Source of the DNA: Apostichopus japonicus
Taxonomy: Eukaryota; Echinodermata; Holothuroidea; Aspidochirotida; Stichopodidae
Direction of reading: 5' to 3'
NCBI RefSeq assembly: GCF_037975245.1
Contig: NC_092573.1
Coordinates: 9,398,001 to 9,458,000, forward strand
DNA length: 60,000 nucleotides
Under the pieces are notes generated by a model. It searched no databases. It saw only the letters and a list, made by a program, of their open reading frames with translations, and had not been told where the DNA came from. The translations under genes were made by a program, and so were the position numbers. Position 1 is the first letter of the stretch. Each line of letters opens with the position of its first letter. Shown one piece after another: positions 1 to 11,453 of the stretch.

Positions 1-403
1 AATTTGAATTTTGTCAATTTGTTTTGTCAACGAAGGCAAGTTTCCGCTGGTTCGTGGGAGAGACTTTTGTAAATATATTACTTGCATCCTGCCCCTGCGC
101 GCCTCTTCATGTCCAGCCCCATCCTCGTTTCCCTCCTTTTATTATAAACAAGTATGTGATGAAAGAGTGAAGTAAAGAAAAATGCGATCTTGAATCTACA
201 AACCCTTGCATTGTGTGCACGTTTGAAGGACGTTGGATTCTGTCCAAGAAGATGGAAAGGATTTTTCTTTTATAGGCAAATTTAAATCATGTCCGAAAAT
301 GTTCCGTCTTCTACCTTTCGATTTTGTTCCCTCTTTTTTTCTCACATTTTTCGTCTTTTTGTTTTGGATGAGTGAGTGTCTTGAGTCAATAAACATATAA
401 ACA

Positions 404-425
404 TCACGTACCACAGGAAGCGTGA
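404..425 (+). promoter_or_regulatory. Promoter inverted repeat TCACG-N12-CGTGA, gene A
   Basis: TCACG (404-408) and CGTGA (421-425) are separated by 12 nt, about 45 nt before the TATA box. The same arrangement, with the same spacing, lies upstream of genes D (47445-47466) and E (58661-58682). A dimeric transcription-factor site is an inference. Confidence 0.5.
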
Positions 426-469
426 CTATTTTGCGATCCCATTTCAGCAGTCAGCACGGTCAAGTGAAG

Positions 470-476
470 TATAAAG
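470..476 (+). promoter_or_regulatory. TATA box, gene A
   Basis: TATAAAG lies about 75 nt before the start codon inside a block conserved upstream of every array member except C. Transcription would begin about 30 nt downstream, near 500. Confidence 0.6.
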
Positions 477-550
477 GCTTTTGCGTTTTTTGAGCCTCAT
501 TTACTTTTGTAAGAGCAATCCTTGACAGAGCAATCCAGACGTTCTTTGCA

Positions 551-635
551 ATGGAAGGACATTTTCTGATACAAGTTCTTCTTCTGTCGTCATTTTGTCT
601 CCTGACAAATTGCTGTTTGCTTTCAAAGGGCGGAG
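551..635 (+). CDS. Gene A exon 1: signal peptide
   Basis: ATG at 551 opens a Leu-rich hydrophobic segment (ILIQVLLLSS-type core) ending in a CC-L-L-S-K-G-G stretch. The donor is GTAAGT after 635, phase 1 (85 nt). The same 85-nt exon recurs at 13813, 47584 and 58807 with few changes. Confidence 0.88.
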
Positions 636-3600
636 GTAAGTTGTATATTATAAATCATATAATTAGTTATACCTTACGCATTTTTTTTTCTCTGAAAGGT
701 AACTTGTTGTGTTTTAATGTGGTAAATCATATATATAGACAAGTTACTGTGCTTGAGAGTGCAGAATCAGTTCAGTCGTTTTCCCTTTCTTGCCGAAACT
801 CAATCTTGGGGTGAATTTTTTAAAAGCAATAGTGTCATTGATACAGTTTGGTTTTCGCGCTTATTTTTTATGTTAGTAGACTCTCTTTATAATAGTAGCA
901 TTCAAACTTTAATAATCGAAACGTCCGATAAAATGATTTTCATTACCTTCCACTTCAGATATAATAAAGAAGTTGAACAGCTTGGAAAACTTCTAGATTG
1001 TCCGCATTGCTTATAGAGAAACAATGTTTTGTTTTCAATTTTAATGTTTTGAAGAAACAGACACTATCGTATTTCATTGAAAAGGTATTTTAGTTACATT
1101 CTTTTGTCAAATTTTGGAAGTGAAAACAGGTTGACACGGAAAAGAAATATGGAAAACACACAAACACACCCACAGATAAAAAACCTTCATTAGTTGCAAA
1201 AAGGAGCAGTATAACATAGCTAAAACAATATAACTATATGACGTCTAAAACTGAATAAACCAAATTGCGAGAACTTTTAAAAATCTCGTTGTTAAACAAC
1301 AGCAAATACATCAACTTACTGATGATATAACCATATTTGGATAACTAAGTGGCGTCACTCACGCTCATGATTAATATCTTCTGTAATTTACGTATGCAGA
1401 AATAAATTTAGAAACAGGATGATTTGGAAACTCCAGAATAGTGAACATCTTCCAGCGGTGGAATTTGATTCGTACCTACGGTACTCCCACTCTATTTACG
1501 CGGATTCTCGAACTAACTTCACAATAGAGATAGTGGTCATTCTAAACCAATTAACGGTACTTCTAGCATTCCAAGAGTCAATCATCGCAACAAATATATA
1601 GAGCATATTTAGTTCTATTTTGTAATTATCAATTTGATCTGCGTCGGATTATTTTTAATCCGCTTCCGTCGTAACTTCAGATGAATTGTTTTGACTTTTC
1701 TGGGACGGCAAGCCGTTTCTGATGGTAAACCAAATGGTGCCGTGGTTTGTAGGTTTAGTTCCCATAAATTGTCTTTTTCTTTTCTAAATTTGTCGGTCCA
1801 AGAATCGATTTGGTTAATAGCAATTACACGAAAATTCGATTCGGAACGTGCGTGTAGTTTGGTTGCTCAGAAAGGCCCCAGTAGTATTCACAAGTAAAGT
1901 AATGATATGATATGACCTCAGGTCATCCTCTATTCACTTCGTCCATAGTATTTGTAATCAATTTTACTACGTAAGTGGAAGTAGGACGTAAGTAGAATTT
2001 AAACAAACCGTGCCGTTTAGCTCAAAAAGTTAGAAGTAAAGAAAATGTAAGTAACAAATTGTATAGGCTTTAGCCTGAAAAGCATTGAAAGGCCTAATAA
2101 AGGTGACATCAACGGGGGGAACGAAAAGTACTTTCGCTTTACGAAAACACAAAACAGACAGAATTATGTTCGTCTCCTCGTATTCTGACGTGCAATTCTA
2201 CTTTGTTATTATATACGTTATATAATATGTCCAAAAAAAGACTTATATTTTTCGGGTGTATTCTGAAATACAAACTATACTTCGAAACAATGCTGTCGTA
2301 GTTTTTTAATTACATCCAGAGAGTTGAGAATACGTTGAGAAGGCTGCCATGGATTTCAGTTTTCTCGCAATATTACCAAGGTAGTTTTGGTAATTTTACA
2401 GTTGAAGGCATTCCCATCAAACGGACATTAATGTCAGCGGGCCACCAAGCAATCATTTGAGTCACTCTGGGCATCGCTTCGGCAAAGAGTTGAACCTTCC
2501 GACTTTCAGAAATATCTGTTGTAAAATCTACTCGGGAACGGTGTGAATTTACGTTTGAATCATATCAATATACTCCAGATTGCCAGATTGCCTATACTAA
2601 CGTTAGTATTTGATAACGATATCATTAGGAACACTATTTGGAAGCTAGAGCCACGTCCGAGGCTCTTTGCCAACAGAATATAGATGTTAATAAATAAACT
2701 ATGGATTTATTGCATACATTTCATTACATTTTGCTTCCAAAACCAAGTACGTGTAGACTAACGTACATCCATAGCCGTAACGTTATACCTATGTATGCAA
2801 CAGCATAGGCCTATACAGCCTACCGTAAGACACTGGTAAAGAGAAACCTGTTTTGCAGCTTAAAACTTCCAAATCCAAATTAAAATGATCGGTGCCGCAT
2901 TGCTGACAATTTGCAACAACCAAAATGCGGAACACGATCTTTTTAGACTATACGTCGATTTGATGTTGTTCAATTTTCAGATAGTGGTGTTTGTATTACT
3001 CGCTGATACTAGATATATGTGTATTTCAGAACAATTTATATACGCTTGTCTCTTTTAGTTTTATATAGCGTACCCTCATCACAAGATGGGTATATTTCCG
3101 CAGAAAAATAAACAAACTTCTCCTTAATTAGTATTTCTACATAAAGCATACCCTCACCACAAAATGTAGATGTGTGAGAAAAGACGCAGCCGATCACAGC
3201 TTAAACGACTGCGGATGTAGGCCTAAAACTGTAACTATTACTAGTTATGACTTTAAATTTAGCGACATTGTTTCAGTTTCATTTCACATATTGTCTAAAC
3301 AGATATTAGCATATATTAACAATATATTAGCACTATTGTTTTCCTTGTGTAATTATAATAAAAGATGATCTTAAAAAATAGTCCTGACTTTGGTAAGAAT
3401 ACTTTCAAGGTTAGTCCTGCACCTATTTTCTCCAAAAATTTACCCTTTTCTGCTTTTGGTTTCTTTCTCCGTTGTCAGTGTTGAACTTTTTTCTTCAGTT
3501 AAATAGTTGTTAATACAATTTTCTTTACACTGGTAATTTCAAAGACAGTTTAAACATGACTGTTATATTATAAATATTCGGGGAGAAAATAATCGTACTG

Positions 3601-6600
3601 GCATTAGAGGATATCGTAACGCAACTTGAGATATATAACATTTAGATAATCACAAGTTGATTTGCAATCATTGAACGTTATATAATTCCTCGTCTATGAA
3701 ACGGGTGTGGGGAGAGAAATTAAAATTTCCGTCTATATAGGGTTCAAGATCCCAATTTGAATACCTTCTGCGAGGCTGTAAGGTGTTCACTGTAGTGTTT
3801 TCCGACGTCATATATAGAAGCGCACATATGACATACTAACTGTGAGACTGCCCATTAAAACCTCTTTCCAACGACAAAAATAACTGCCTATTAAAACCTT
3901 TTTCAAACGACAAAAATAACTGGAATTATAGCCCACTTTAAGTATAGTGTTCAGTGGTTCATAGACGACGTGATAAACAATGATCAGATTATCATCATAA
4001 ATGTATTTTAACCTTTTCATCTCTTTGATAGCATGCGGATTGCAGAATTCATTTTACGGAGGGCGACTATCCTTTGTTGATGAAGGAGACCTCCGTCAGG
4101 GCAGTCCTCCTCCTTGGGCTAATCAAAGAGTCTTCGTCTTCCAAATGCCGTCATGGTTCTTCAAAGGAGGCAACTATCGCTCCAAGTTTGGGCACCGTGG
4201 CATCGGTCGTATCTGGATACCAGAGGAAGCACCATGTGGTGGAGAAATATCGAAACACGTTTTTCCATCGGAGATAACCGAACAAGCATTCTCTCTTGAC
4301 TCTAGCTTACCTTGTTATCAAAGTAAGGAAAGTTTCGCATCAACATTTAACCTTCAAGTTCATAAGACCCCTCCCTCTCTTCAAGACTGTACGCACAAGT
4401 GCTTAAGAGCTAACGAGTACAAAAAATATAACAGTGATAGGTTTTATGTTTGATTCTAATGTAATGTGTTATTAGTAGGTTACAATTGAAGACAAAGTTT
4501 ACGGCCGGGACAAGGCAAGCAGTGGGTTTCAACCTAGCGGTGCCCGCTAACTTGTACATTGTCTTTTGACGCAATAACCCTTCAAATATCTTGCATCAAT
4601 GAAATACTATCAGGTAAAAAACAAAATTATAATAAGCGAAACAAGACTGAAACGATCACGTTCTTTTCAGCGCCTCCGTCTTATGACCAGTCGGAGCCAC
4701 TCGAGTTTTCTGACGTCACGTCCACAGGTGTAACCGTGACGTGGCCAGCTTGGAACGAAACGGTCGACCATGGTCACGGTCCCATTGTTGAATATAGGAT
4801 ACAAATAAAAGGACCAGGAGAAGAAGAATTCACCGAAATACCAAAAGGAAGACAACTCTTTCATCAGTTCACCGGTTTGAGAGAAAGAGTTGATTACAAA
4901 TTTCGGATCAGTGTCTTCAGAGACCATCCATTTGGAGAAGGAACACCAAGTAACGAACAAACATGCAGGACGTCAGGTATGGACATAGACTTTTCATGAA
5001 ATTCTGTCGGCGACTAGTAGATATTTGTGAGATAGGACATAGTTCTTTCATATATAACTAAGTTGCTAGAAAATTAAATGTGTTCGTACAGTTACAAAGC
5101 TCGAATGATAACTTTTGCGCAAAATATTAATTTGAATACTTTGTATAAATTGTTAAAGTATATCACTACTATCAGCCCACTTTGTCTTGCTATACCACTT
5201 CAATATCAGATATTTCTTTGAGCAATGCCCCTTTAAACATCTGAGACTCATCGCACAGACTCTGTGGTCAGTTCCTCAGATTCAACACAGAAGATAACCT
5301 CAATCGGAAAGACATTTATCGCCTTAGATTAAATGCTTGTAATGTTTCATAAATTTGTCAACACGAGATGTTGAATGCCATTCAATGATTCTCTGTTGTT
5401 TATATGAAAGAGGGAATAGAGCATGATTTGATTTAGTAATTGGAATATCAAATAATGACTTAACATTTCAGCGTTCACGGGGAGAAACCATCAATTTAAC
5501 CTTCAGGAGCATTTGAGACATTCCGCATCTATTAGATTAAAGCTAATTTTCTTGAAAACCTGAATAAAGAGCACTATTGTTGCAGTATTTTCTTACTTCT
5601 CGGTTCTCTTTCCCATATCCTGACTGAAATTCTGAATTAAGTCACGAATTGACTACCACAAGAAGAACTTTTCATTTTTTTTTCTTCATCTCGATTACTC
5701 CTCTTCCACTCATAAGGGCCACCGTCATTTGCGAACCCCGAACCGTTGGAATTTCGAGATTTAACGTCGTCTAGTGTGAGAGTCTCGTGGCCAGAGTGGG
5801 ACCCCAGAGTCGATTCAGGGACTGGTCCAGTGACCCGCTACAAAATCTTCTACCGACAAGAAGGTGAAAGACGATGGACAACCGAAGAGACAAGCGGATT
5901 ATTCGTTTTGTTAACTGAACTAACTGACGGTACGGCATACGAGGTAGCAATCAGTCTTGAAGACATGAATGGAGATAACACAAATGCAAGTGTTGCACAA
6001 ATAGTCACTACTGCTTGTGAAGGTAACGTGTGTTGGTTTTTTGTGATTTCGTGAAACACAGGACATCTTTATTTTACTGTTGTAGAATGTATCATGTAAA
6101 CAGAAGACGAGAGGTCAGTTGGAGAGATGGAACGGAGGATATAATTTAAGTTTGAGAAATTTACAAGGTCAATCCTTTCAGAATTTGTTGATTGACCTGG
6201 ATCTGAACAATCCTTTCGATATATCGGTCAGTCACATCTGAAATTCATCATTGAAATTAGTCTTCTTTGTCAATGTATCTTTGCTTTATTTTCTTGACAG
6301 TACTATTTGAAACCATAATGTAATCTGACTCACAAGCAGGTCCGTAGCCAGACTCCTTCCCCCCACTCACGTACATACTACTACCCCTATCACCACAACA
6401 AAAACTACACAATTTATACAGATTGAACAATATTGCGCCATCCGTTATACTGTCGTTGACCCTGCTAAAAATGTTGATTCCCCACCCCCCTCCTCTTTCT
6501 TTCTCTCTCCTAAAGTTCCGACTGCAGGTCTGTTCACGAGACTAAAACAAAGTAGCAAAATGACAAAGATATTAAACAAAGTTGTAACCGCAGAAATTTG

Positions 6601-8224
6601 ATGATAAACAGAAGCTTGTAAAACGTTTAATCTAATGTTTGTGTCAATAATACTTTCGTCAGATTTGGTTATCACTGACCTCAGTTATACATCATCATCA
6701 AGACGTGTGGGTTATGCAAGAGCTGTCGTGATGTGGTCGGTGGAGGGAGACACGGACTCGTGCAGGGTTCTAAGTCAAAATCTGTCTTTCCGACTATTGG
6801 ATGTCCTTGAATGCGGCGGAGTGCCACCGACAGTGGATGCTACACCGAGGGTAGTTGATGTGAAGGATGTTGAAGCAAGGACGAGAACAGTAATTCATTT
6901 GACGGCGAACTCTCTGTACAACCTTACTTTGAGCCTGAACACACAAACGGGGACGTATCAAAGGTCCATGTCGATACAAACTGTTACAACGAGTAAGTCT
7001 AGTAGATATCGTTCAGTGGCGTGCTCAAGCACAGGGGAGCATGGCTCCCCCCTCCGCAGATCGTCATTCGTGGGGTAGATATTCAGTCGGGGGGGGGGAT
7101 ATTTGCATTCAGCCGGGGAAGCAAAACCTTGAGTTAGGTTTATTACATACTTTAAGTTTTTTTTACTAGGCAGGGACATCCACTTACATAATTATAACAT
7201 TTTTTTTTACTTTGGCAATAAAGATATTATGAAGCAAATAATATTAATGATCAAAACTAAGAATGAATGTCCAAATCTGCTAGAACCTCACTTATGGGCG
7301 AAAATGATTGATCCAACAGGCGTCGTAGGGGCCTTGAAACGCATGTGGCGCCTCGGAAGAAACTAGCATCTTTCGAAAAATCGATATATGCGACATATTA
7401 ACCTGTCGTGGAGCTGCCGGGCTTGAGATCTAGCGGTACATCAGTTCCGAACCGGTGAACCGGTGGGCCAGTACGCCCGGCCTCCCTAATACTGAAGCTA
7501 CAAGCGTCTGAGAATGTAGTAATGGCACCAAAAAGTAAAACTTATCTATAATAGTCATAAACGACGGTCTAGAAATTGAGGTTATCCCTGCAAAGATGTC
7601 GCACATTTAAGCAAGTATGTTACTTGCGATAAAATACAAAACATTTTAAAATTTGATAAAAGAGCTAGCTCAAAAGGTGTAAACAATTGTTGTTTGTGTT
7701 ATATGTATCATGTACAATTAGCATATTACCGTTGTATGCAAATGATGAGCAGATTACTCATGGGACGGCACCTAAAGGTTAACGATTGTATCGCACAGAT
7801 CGTTTCTTGAATGATTCAGGGAATTAACATTAAGAAGACGTATGCATTCCAAAATTGATCAGTGTAATAAATTGATTTTCCTTTATTTTGTTTTCAAGGG
7901 CCAACCGGTGAACCAACGAATCTCTTGCCGGAACAGAAGGGAAATGGCGATTTGGTTTTCCACTGGAATAAACCTGAGTGTTCTAAACGCAATGGCCCTA
8001 TTAACAGTTACTATTATACGGTAGCCACGTTCATACCGAATGCAATGAATCCGCCTCCAGTTATCGCCGAGCACGTTGAGGACAACAAAATACGACTCAG
8101 AATTCGTGACGAAAGGTTATTGCAGAATCAACAATACGTTTTTACGGTCAGAGCAACGACTGGCACGGGCAGCAATGACTTGAGTTCCCCAACAACTGAT
8201 ATGCAATTTGTGTTTGAGTCTTAG
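551..8224 (+). CDS. Gene A: secreted multi-FN3 protein, 6 exons, complete
   Basis: Exons 551-635, 4032-4322, 4671-4976, 5717-6022, 6663-6992 and 7899-8224 join in frame to 1644 nt (547 aa plus stop). Every junction is GT-AG and phase 1. Order: hydrophobic signal peptide (residues 1 to about 28), Cys-containing N-terminal domain (29-125), FN3-1 (126-227), FN3-2 (228-329), an unusual FN3-like domain with a Cys pair (330-439), and FN3-4 (440-547). FN3 hallmarks visible are the B-strand Trp (TVTWPAW, VSWPEWD, VFHWNKP) and the F-strand Tyr region (YKFRISV, YEVAISL, YVFTVRA). Sequons NET, NAS, NLS and NLT suggest glycosylation. The stop follows the last FN3 directly, with no membrane segment, so the product is probably secreted. 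The start is the ATG opening the signal exon, about 75 nt after a TATA box. FN3 membership is clear; the biological role is unknown. Confidence 0.85.
636..4031 (+). other. Gene A intron 1
   Basis: A 3.4-kb intron with no coding exon visible. Much of it aligns with intron 1 of gene B (for example 1990-2100 with about 17025-17125). It contains an old SINE copy at 1419-1520. Confidence 0.75.
1419..1520 (-). mobile_element. Old tRNA-derived SINE copy (family 3), intron 1 of gene A
   Basis: The order of segments (CTCCAGAATAGTG, CATCTTCCAGC, GGTGGAATTTGATTCGTACC, TACGCGGATTCTCG) matches the better-preserved SINE at 15561-15697, so this is a decayed minus-strand copy. Counterparts in intron 1 of B (14956-15055) and E (59701-59792) show that the insertion predates the gene duplications. 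Confidence 0.45.
4032..4322 (+). CDS. Gene A exon 2: Cys-containing N-terminal domain
   Basis: The acceptor is ..TTTGATAG before 4032 and the donor is GTAAGG after 4322. The exon is 291 nt, phase 1 at both ends. A downstream alternative acceptor (TTGCAG, 4044) would give a stop in this phase, which fixes the junction. The domain contains GGRLSF, PPWANQRVFVFQ and GIGRIW segments. It has three Cys where gene B has five: the codons matching B's HVC and FC are TTT and TCT here. I do not recognise the domain family. Confidence 0.82.
4671..4976 (+). CDS. Gene A exon 3: FN3-1
   Basis: The acceptor TTCTTTTCAG precedes 4671 and the donor GTATGG follows 4976; 306 nt, phase 1-1. Begins PPSYDQSEPLEF, then TVTWPAWNET, GPIVEYRI and YKFRISV, a standard FN3 pattern. 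Nearly identical to gene B exon 3, far closer than the surrounding introns. Confidence 0.88.
5717..6022 (+). CDS. Gene A exon 4: FN3-2
   Basis: The acceptor CACTCATAAG precedes 5717 (AAG rather than CAG) and the donor GTAACG follows 6022; 306 nt, phase 1-1. Contains PPSFANPEPLEF, VSWPEWDPRVD, GPVTRYKI and YEVAISL. Its closest match in gene B is exon 5, not exon 4. Confidence 0.86.
6337..6532. mobile_element. Decayed hAT-type MITE in the intron before FN3-3, gene A
   Basis: The ends are CAGGTCCGTAGCC and ..CTGCAGGTCTG. Flanking 8-mers ctcacaag and ttcacgag look like a decayed 8-bp target duplication. Gene D holds a counterpart at 51569-51720 with clearer ends (CAGGCCGGTAGC / GCTACGGGCCTG), and gene B keeps only the right end (near 24650). 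Confidence 0.45.
6663..6992 (+). CDS. Gene A exon 5: FN3-like domain with Cys pair
   Basis: The acceptor TTTCGTCAG precedes 6663 and the donor GTAAGT follows 6992; 330 nt, phase 1-1. It opens with DLVITDL and has VVMWSVEG as the B-strand Trp. A Cys pair (TDSC and LECGG) spans a loop, and the exon ends in a NLTLSLNTQTGTY strand. The fold assignment is weaker than for the other FN3 exons, but the exon is conserved in B, C and D. Confidence 0.82.
7899..8224 (+). CDS. Gene A exon 6: C-terminal FN3 and stop
   Basis: The acceptor TTTTCAAG precedes 7899; the exon runs to TAG at 8222-8224. Contains GDLVFHWNKPEC, GPINSYYYTV and YVFTVRATTGTG. It ends soon after the last FN3 strand, with no hydrophobic tail. 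Confidence 0.86.
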
Positions 8225-8352
8225 TAACATGAAGCAAGGATCAACTACTCTTCTTCCTGCATGAATGTTACGTGGGTTATTTAAAATATTTATAAGGACG
8301 ATAATCATGTCTACTAGGTATATTCGTCTTTTGTCTTTGTTTGTTACAAGAC

Positions 8353-8391
8353 AATAAAACAAGTTGATTTTTTGTTCACCAATGAAATAAA
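8353..8391 (+). terminator. Polyadenylation signals, gene A
   Basis: AATAAA occurs at 8353-8358 and again at 8386-8391, 130-165 nt after the stop codon. The second, followed by GTTTG, matches the signals after genes B and D in position and context. Confidence 0.6.
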
Positions 8392-10261
8392 GTTTGCTTA
8401 TAAAGAAAATAAACGTAAAACATTGTTTATGGTTTTGGATTTTACGTTCTCTACACTCGGAAAACAATACTGGCTATGAACTTATGGAGTCCGCTCTCCA
8501 AAGGGCGATTTGGAATATTGGAACGGAATGCGCAACTTTCTTTAGCTTTCGAGTGACTCCTTAGCGATTTACGAGAAAACCCCCATCACAAACCCTCAGA
8601 CAGAAGCCACAGACGTAGACAAAGCTACCCTGCGTAGCATACTTCACTTTCTTTCTGTTAGGCACTAAGGAACATAAGTGTTATTTAACAAAAGTGGTAG
8701 CCTTTGCAGGGAAAAGAAGCAAACGAAACGAAAACTACACTGAGAATAAGTAAACTGTAACGTTTCACCATTGCTACACTGAATTGAACAAAATGTTAGC
8801 AATCTTCGATCACCGTTAATCGGAATTGCTTCAAATGTGTGATTCTCAACGTGCTTTGCGATGAAAATGGTCAAGAAATGGTGAGAAAATTCTACAAATT
8901 CTAATATTAGAAAATGCTGTCAATAATCACCTTGGTCTCGTGCCGTTCTGTAATACTTGACAACCAAGCCTTTAATTCAATCTTCGTTTCGTTTAGTCAC
9001 TAATAGTAGTACTTATATCTTTTCAATCGAATGCGATTGAGAGTTTTGTACTATACAATTATGAGATAAGCGAATGCACACTAGACAAGACTAGTGAAGA
9101 AGAAATAACAGGAGTATGATAAGTGGTTCAAACTTCATTCAAGCATTCAATTGGGGCTAATTGCTAATAGCAGATCACGTCACAAATTTACGCAAGATTT
9201 AATTGAAACTCCATCACCACATCTTTTATTACCTGTAAAATTAAAATGGTCATTCGTTAAAGGAAAAGATACGTTTGCCAAAACTTTACTTTAATTTTTT
9301 TACAGTTTTTACCCGGGGTAAATTTGAAGCAAACAATTGTAATGTCAGAGGAGCCTACTGAAATTCTGTTTTTTGTTTTGTTTGTAATTTACATCCTATT
9401 TCCTGCTTCAAAATTGGAATACACATCAATAGGTACACACCTTAGTCGTTAATATATAGTTAACCTACACAGTCCGTTTGGGCAACGTTGGAATTATTGC
9501 CAATCAAAGGTCAACACAATGCGGTGAAAAATAAAGAAAAATAAAAACTTTTAGCTCTCATATCCAACTATGATCATCACACCTGTTTGCTTCAATTATA
9601 CTCATATGCACTATTTTTGACAATTTCAACTATCAATATTACGCTATGTTGGGCCAACAAATCGACACAAACGTAAACAAAACTTGTTTCGCGCATGATG
9701 TGTCCTTAATATCTCTGTCGTTTAATAACGAGTTATGTAAAATTTGCTCTCTAAAAGTCCGACAAAATCATTTCCAATCATATTATGAAAACGTTTGTAT
9801 ATTCAAATCGCTATCTGATCTGATCTGTTTGAATAAATACTCTTTGTTAGTTGTAAATGATCGCAACATACGAGTCAATCAGTGCCGTCACGAAATGGAA
9901 ATGGTTTGCCAGCAGCTGCTGCTGTTTTCTTTAAAATTTGAAATGTTTCTATTTCGTTGAAACAATTCAGAAATAGACAAAACATTTTATTGATATTTTG
10001 CTGTATTACTGGGTAACTTCATAGTAAGAACATCCTGAAATGTGACACAGGGGAGGCATGATTAGACAAACGGGAAAGTAATAACAAGAGTTAATCATTC
10101 ATTTTAACTGCATAATCCAGGGGCACACAATGAGAAAATTTCATAATAGGTGAAGACTGGATATACTTGCAATAAAGTACTACTTGATATTTTTCTTTAA
10201 AGCTACATACGGTTGTCAGCATGTTTTTGTCAGGGGATCTCATCATTTAATCCAGGTTGTA

Positions 10262-10570
10262 CCGATGCTGTGGCCGAGTGGACAAAGGCGGTGACAGTTG
10301 GAGCAATGGGGCTTGGCAATCGGTAGGTTCTGGGTTCGATCCCCGACAGGATCATAGTAAGGTGGGCTTATCATCCAGGAGCAAATCGAAGGTTTTCCCA
10401 TCTAAAATGACATTCTAATTAAAAAATATGCCAAATTTGAGTTACATTGTTCAATTGGAATGTACCCGATGTGAACGCTGTAATCCATAGGCTCTTGTGG
10501 GCTTCTCCCACAGTCGTGGTTGCTTAAGCGTCGTAAAACTAACGGCCTAATTATCATTATTATTAATTTA
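10262..10570 (+). mobile_element. tRNA-derived SINE (family 2, Leu/Ser-like head)
   Basis: The head carries an A-box-like TGGCCGAGTGG and a B-box-like GGGTTCGATCC separated by a long variable region, as in type II (Leu/Ser) tRNAs. The tail ends in GTCGTAAAACTAACGGCC followed by ATT repeats. Related copies are at 45806-46025 and 55563-55755. Confidence 0.7.
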
Positions 10571-11337
10571 ACTCACAGTAAGTGGTCAAAGATGGCATCA
10601 TGGCCCATGTCTTACAAGTTCAGTCAGGAGACTTTGCATATAAAGCCGGAGCAGAATTATACAACTGATACATCGGGGTGTAAAACACGTTTGAAATCTC
10701 ACACAAGACATCAATATAATTTATTACCACAATCTTTCCACTAAGAGCTATATAATTAAATATCTGAGTTACAGTATAATTATGCCTCAGAATACACATT
10801 TCTACGTCTACATTTTAACTTTTCTGGGGATAATCCCCGCCAACCTCCCCCCTCCCTTATGGATGTCGCCTTCAACGACCCAAGGGCTACAATCATGTAT
10901 CTATAAAATCATTGATTCACCTCAGGCCCTTGAAATTTCAGCCCCTGCCAGAAATCAGCAATTCCATTTACCTTTGAAATACTTTGTACGACACTGTACA
11001 GAAATGATTAACATGTAGGTGTCCATTGGGCCAAATCCGCGATAGTTTTCAATCGGTCTTGCAATAAAAAAGAAAACATGAATCAGCTCATAAACTTTCA
11101 CGTGGGCGTTTGGACCCTTCAGGCCTTATATTATATACCCTACCAGCACACCCTGCTCAATGTATAGGTAAAGTGATAGTCACAAGTTAGTTCTTTGCTT
11201 TTAGCGATGTTTCCAATCACTCTTCTACAATGCTCATCTAGAGCCACTACAATATGCACCAGCTAATAATGTTCAGAATCATTTCGCCATGTCATCTGAC
11301 GTCTCTAATTTCTTCGCTGCTAAAAAACAAAACACAC

Positions 11338-11358
11338 ACATATATATATGTATATATG

Positions 11359-11442
<84 letters not shown>

Positions 11443-11450
11443 TATATAGA
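11338..11450. repeat. (TA)n microsatellite
   Basis: A near-pure TA dinucleotide tract of about 110 bp. It borders the left end of the candidate LTR insertion. Confidence 0.9.
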
Positions 11451-11453
11451 TTT

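Noticed and set aside
7025-7110. CAGTGGCGTGCTCAAG..GGGG sequence considered as a hAT-type element start in gene A intron 5
   Set aside because: No matching right end or target duplication found; B and D have related but degraded sequence, so it is at most a relic.
9646-9960. 104-codon open frame in the A-B spacer
   Set aside because: The homologous sequence after gene D (about 54965-55260) carries indels that break the frame, and no domain is recognisable.
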